Positions 6,290 through 10,599 of a stretch of DNA of 10,599 nucleotides are shown here, piece by piece (position 1 is the stretch's first letter; the number at the start of each line of letters is the position of its first letter). The DNA is from Teratosphaeria epicoccoides (taxonomy: Eukaryota; Ascomycota; Dothideomycetes; Mycosphaerellales; Teratosphaeriaceae). Made by a program: the position numbers and the translations under genes. The stretch is from NCBI GenBank assembly GCA_021401465.1, contig JADDMT010000329.1, positions 1 to 10,599 on the forward strand, read 5' to 3'. The notes beneath the pieces were generated by a model. It worked only from the letters and a program-made list of their open reading frames with translations, ran no database searches and was not told where the DNA came from.

Positions 6290-8218
6290 ATGTTAAGTAG
6301 TTCTTTAGCTGTTAGTTTAATTTCTAGCGGCAGTTAACTGACACTATGAGGACAAGTTGCCGCTATACCTTAAATTACGTAGTAGCTCGAATCTATTTAC
6401 CTTAGCGAGATAGCCCTAGCATCTGTCGCAGGTTTAACTACTAGGAATGGACATAGTAACAACGGCTTTAAGATAGGAAGCCCTACAGAGTTTACAGGGC
6501 AATAATCTTAAGTCAAGATGTTTATCCTATAATGCTAGTTAGCATTTAACGTGGATACAGAACGGTTTATAACACATCATAAGCGAATAATGTATATTGT
6601 CTCTTACCTAAAGGGACTAGCGTTCGAGTTTATCTAGCCTTATCTAACAGATTATCTGGATCACATTAGTAACGTCGAAGCTAGGAAGACGACAACTAGG
6701 GAGATTCTTAACTTAGACAAGTCTTTGTTTAAGGCGTTACGCGAAGCTTTTAGGCTCGGTAATAAGCAACAAGAGGCCGAGAGAGCTCTCCTAGGAATCT
6801 AGTAGAAGGGTTCCGCTATCAAGTACTACGCGGACTTTTAGACCCTCTCTGCTTAAGTCGACTAGAATGATAATGCTTTAGCCGCTTAGTTCTACTAGGG
6901 ACTAAAGGAGACAGTTAAAGACGAAATTGCCCGAGGAGATTAGCTAACGACATTCAAGGAAATAAGCGATCTCGCGATTAGAATCGATAATCGCATCTAG
7001 GAATAACAGCAAGAACGACAACATAGAAATCGCAAGCTAGCACAGGCTAACCATAAGGTCTAACGATTAGCACTAAAATGGCGAAGCGATTACTATAGTC
7101 TCTAACCTATGGAGTTAGATGCGACTAAGGGGCGTCCGAGGAATAGACCCTAAGGAAAGCCGCAGAAGGGCTCTCCTCCCTAGAATGGTCTGAAGAAGCC
7201 ATTCGACAAGAGTAATCTCAAGTGCCACAACTGTAGAAAGAAAGGACATTTTGCCCGCGAATGTTTTGCTAAGAAGCAACGACAAGAGCCGCCTAGGATA
7301 GAGCAGGCTTGCGCGACAACGACGGTACCTAAGCAAAAGGCCGCTACTACTCGAGAACTAGACTATGCCGCACTTACTTAGACTGCGTACTATAATGACG
7401 ATTGTCGAATTCACATAAGTGATAAAGATGGTTCCGGATAGTACCCTAGCTAAAACAAGGCATAGTCAATCTGTGCGCTAAGGGGTACACCTTCTAGTGC
7501 GACAGTCCTAAGGCAACAGGAGCTAGAAGAAGAAGAAGAAGGTTCAGACAACAACTACGAGATTGTCGAAGCCGTCATTCCTGATTCCGAGGAAGACGAG
7601 AGCATAGAGCGATAGGCTATGCCGCTACATGACATCAGGCTCAATATTATCTGAATTATACAGAACTAGTAGGCTTAAGCTTGCCCATGGATTAATGGAG
7701 TACAACATGTCGACTAGCTTTAGTATGACGAACTAGCCGACTGTATGCGACGACACCTGAGGAGACTACTAGTCGTAGCTTAACCTCACGCGCATCAGAA
7801 AGTTGTCTAAGAAATTATACCGTTCGGGGTAGAGTTTATACCCTAGGGAGGCTACCTAACCCACGAAGGTATTCAGATTTCACGAGCGCTACGACTCCGA
7901 GTCTACTACTTAAAGATAGAGTACGCAAGAAACGCGTAGGAACAGCGAGGCCAAGGGCGAGAACGACCTCTTAGGCCAGAGAACGGTAACGCTCAGAGAA
8001 GAAGCCGAGACCGTATGATCCCTAAACTAGTCTGTGAAGACAGTTATTCGGGAAACGACAAGGTCCGCCGGAATTAGACCTACGGACAGACTAGACAGGG
8101 CTGTAACGATATGCCGCGATTGGCGCCAGATATGCGAGCAACCTTAGAGTATAGGTGCACATTAACGAGACGCTAGCTAGGGCCTTAATAGATTCAGGAT
8201 GTACTAGAATCTTCATGA
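6290..8218 (+). pseudogene. gag: Gypsy gag (capsid/nucleocapsid), RIP-degraded
   Basis: Gag packages the element RNA into cytoplasmic particles. An in-frame ATG lies at 6290, but the start is uncertain because the N-terminus is poorly conserved and damaged. From about 6479 (SPTEFTG) to about 6960 the frame reads like a retrotransposon capsid domain, with YLKGLAFEFI and later KGSAIKYYADF and GLKETVKDEIARGD. A PMELDATKG segment precedes a CCHC zinc knuckle, C-x2-C-x4-H-x4-C, with Cys/His codons at 7223, 7232, 7247 and 7262. A Glu run (7526-7540) and an acidic tail follow. Interrupting codons are TAG/TAA at expected Gln sites and at expected Trp sites (6863, 7379, 7439). One TGA (7652) is of a different type. 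The same frame still looks coding from 7720 to about 8170, so gag appears long and a TGA at 8216 may be its true end. Confidence 0.85.
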
Positions 8219-10599
8219 CGCCTAAGTTTGCTAGGACAGCTAGGATAAAGCTACAGGCGAAGACGAATGCTTTCTCGCTACAAGCGATTAATAGAAAGCC
8301 GGTCACATACAACTAAGGAGTAGTTGATGAAGAGACTAAGATGATGCCTCTACGGATAGGACGCTACTAAGAGATACTCTAGTTCGACATCACGGAGTCA
8401 CTAGGCTCGGATGTAGTACTAGGATTACTATAGCTAAGAAACGCTAACCCCTATCTCGACTAGAAGAATAAGAGGATCTAGTTCCTAGAACTCTTAAGAT
8501 CGATACCTCTACCTATAGTACACGACGTACTAGGCAAGATCAAAATATGTGCTATGACTTTAAGCGAGATAGTAGCTGCCATTAAGGATCCAGAACAGGA
8601 AGTGCACGTCCTATAGGTTAAAGCAACGCAATTAGAAGTCAAGGTCGAATTCATAGTTCCCGATAAGTATAAAGAGTTCGCTACTCTTTTCAAGGAAGAA
8701 CCTAACTAAGAAGCTCTGCTAGAACACTAGGAGTAGGACTATAGGATACCCTTACTCCCTAGCAAGACACTAACGAAGCAATTAGTTCGCCCGTTATTAG
8801 CAGCAAAACTAGAGATTCTCTGGAAGTACCTTGAAGATAACCTCCGGAAAGGCTTCATCCGCGAGTCGTAGTCCCTAGCCAGATATCCGATCCTGTTTGT
8901 GCCTAAGGGTAAAGATGACTAGTAACTCTACGTAGATTATCGTAGATTAAACGACATCATAATAAAGAATAGTTATCTGCTTCCTTTGCTCTCGGAATTG
9001 CAGGACCGCCTACAAGGAGCAATGTAGTTCTCGAAGTTCGACATACCTAGAGCATATAACCGAATTCGAATTAAGGAAGGCGAAGAATAGAAGACCGCGT
9101 TCCGAACTAGGTTTAGACACTACGAGTACATAGTCATGCCATTTAGGTTAACAAATGCCCTAGCTACATAGCAGGCATTTATTAATAACATGCTACGAGA
9201 GTACCTTGACGTCTTTGTAGTTATATACCTAGACGACATCCTTGTCTACTTACAGACGATTGAAGAACATAGGACTTACATGTATAAGGTACTTCAGAAA
9301 CTCTAGGATTACCGGTTAAAGGTTAAGCCTTAGAAGAGCGAGTTTCACAAGCAGGAAGTATAATTCCTTAGCTACGTAGTAGCATAGAATGGAATCAAGA
9401 TAGACACTAAGAAAGTCTAAGTCATAAAAGAGTAGCCTACGCTAACTAATGTTAAGGAAGTATAGTCCTTCCTTAGGTTCGCTAACTTCTACTAAAGATT
9501 TGTGGCAAACTATTCGAAGATTATAGCACTACTTACAACTCTTACTACGAAGGATACACTATTTGTGTAGGATAACGCCTAACGGAATGCCTTCGAGGAA
9601 CTTAAGCGACGATTTACAGATTAGCTAATCTTACTTATATTCGACCTAGATAAGCCTATTATAGTCGAAACAGATGCCTCCGACGTGGCGCTCAGGGCAT
9701 GCTTAAGTTAACTAGGACCGAGTAGACGACTACAGCTAGTCGCCTACTACTCGAGGAAATTGTCTAGACCTAAACTCTAATACGACGTCTACGACAAAGA
9801 ACTTCTAGCCATAGTAGACGCCTACAAGGCCTAGCGAGTCTACTTAGAAGGTTCTAAGCACTAGGTCACGGTCTACACAGACTATGAGAACTTGCGATAC
9901 TTCATAACGACGAAAGAGTTAAACTAACTACAGGTTTAGTAGAGTAAGGAGCTCTCTAGTTTTAACTGTAAGATCGTCTATCGCAAGGGGACTAATAACG
10001 CACGCGCCGATGCACTTAGCCGCTAGACTGACTACATGAAGGGCGTGAAGCAGGAGAAACACGCTATTCTCCAGGAAAATAGCGATGGCACGCTAGGAGT
10101 TAACTAACTCGCAGCCATGACTGTTACATAGACTAGTGAATTTCAGGACGACCTGAAGAACGCGCTAGTCTACGACCTAACTGCACTCGCTGTCCGCAAC
10201 GACATGAATAGACAGGAGGATTAGGAAGACGAAGACGGAATCCTTCTGTTTTAAGGATTAGTATATATGCTAACGTCTTTACGATTAGAGCTACTACGAC
10301 TCTAACATAACGTACCTTAGGCAGGACACCTAGGAGTGTCTAAAATGAAGCAAATTCTCTAACAAGAATATTACTTCCCTAGGATGAGCAAGGCAATCGA
10401 GGACTACGTCTGTTAATGTGTAACTTGCTAACGAAGTAAGCACGACTGTTACAAACTGTATAGGCTACTATAACTACTTAAGGTACCTTAACAGCTATAG
10501 GAATCGCTCGCCATGGATTTCATCGTTAAACTACCTTAGTCGAGAGAACCCGCTACGAATGAGTTCTTCGACAGGATCATGGTAGTAGTCGACTAATTC
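8101..10599 (+). pseudogene. pol: Gypsy pol: protease-RT-RNase H-integrase, RIP-degraded, 3' truncated by window
   Basis: This is a polyprotein that would mature, reverse-transcribe and integrate the element. In order: aspartic protease with ALIDSGCT (catalytic Asp codon 8191); reverse transcriptase with KGFIRES, LYVDYRRLN, FSKFDIPRAYNRIRI and YLDDILVY (Asp-Asp at 9232-9237); RNase H with TDASD (Asp 9673), YDKELLAIV (Glu 9799), YTDYENL (Asp 9880) and ARADALSR (Asp 10009), so all four acidic residues remain; integrase zinc finger with His at 10306 and 10327 and a Cys pair at 10417 and 10426; then AMDFIVKLP, whose Asp (10516) is the first of the DDE triad. The other two catalytic residues lie beyond the window. 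About 50 in-frame TAG/TAA stops and no TGA were seen. The pol frame is -1 relative to gag, overlapping it around 8101-8218. The start is unclear. Confidence 0.95.

Larger units (their letters stand above)
5954..10599 (+). mobile_element. Ty3/gypsy LTR retrotransposon, RIP-inactivated, 3' end outside window
   Basis: The order of LTR, gag with zinc knuckle, protease, reverse transcriptase, RNase H and integrase is diagnostic of Ty3/gypsy; Ty1/copia places integrase before RT. All pol landmarks from 8191 to 10516 are in one frame, so the damage is by point mutation rather than indels. Around 50 stop codons in pol make the copy non-functional. The sequence ends early in the integrase core. Whether a chromodomain and a 3' LTR follow cannot be seen. 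Confidence 0.92.

Noticed and set aside
7115..7336. Minus-strand 73-codon open frame
   Set aside because: It lies antisense to the gag zinc-knuckle region, whose CCHC motif on the plus strand is clear; antisense shadow.
8091..8312. Minus-strand 73-codon open frame
   Set aside because: Antisense to the protease DSG region of pol; shadow.
8478..8693. Minus-strand 71-codon open frame
   Set aside because: Antisense to the protease-RT linker of pol; no motif of its own.
6290..10599. Alternative genetic code reading UAG/UAA as Gln
   Set aside because: Several stops sit at conserved Trp positions, and CAG/CAA are still used; RIP explains all cases.

Overview
The window looks like a transposon-rich, gene-poor stretch of a filamentous ascomycete (Pezizomycotina) genome that has been heavily mutated by a RIP-like process (repeat-induced point mutation, CpA to TpA on both strands). 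The basis is a Ty3/gypsy gag-pol whose frames stay in register over long distances but are riddled with TAG and TAA codons. These stops fall where the family has Gln (CAG/CAA) and also where it has Trp (TGG). TpA and CTAG/CTA/TAG strings are abundant everywhere. No intact protein-coding gene, rRNA, tRNA or CRISPR array was found.

Layout. Positions 1-717 hold non-coding, pyrimidine-rich DNA with a 17-base poly-C run, a diverged tandem duplication of about 101 bp and a cluster of hairpins. Positions 718-1418 may be a short element whose ends resemble those of the next one. Positions 1437-4157 are a candidate DNA transposon: its ends form an inverted repeat (22 of 24 bases match) flanked by TA, and it contains a degraded, unrecognised minus-strand coding region that starts near 3846. 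Positions 4158-5042 carry nothing I can name. Positions 5043-5627 (+) are a decayed fragment resembling the C-terminal helicase lobe of an SNF2-family ATPase.

From about 5869 to the right edge is the 5' part of a Ty3/gypsy LTR retrotransposon. It has a probable 5' LTR (5954-6230, TGTCA...TGACA) with a duplicated left edge and arrayed GGATCTGT/ACAGATCC octamers. Next come gag (capsid region plus a CCHC zinc knuckle) and then, in the -1 frame relative to gag, pol. Pol runs in the order protease, reverse transcriptase, RNase H, integrase zinc finger and the start of the integrase core, where the window cuts it off. The 3' part of integrase and the 3' LTR lie outside.

Working together: in an active copy, Gag would form the particle, and protease, RT/RNase H and integrase would mature, copy and insert the element. 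Here every reading frame is interrupted, so this copy cannot encode these proteins. Calls outside the gypsy element are much weaker. Reading RIP stops as Gln/Trp makes several frames look coding, and TGA is itself depleted by TpG to TpA change, so absence of TGA is only weak support.
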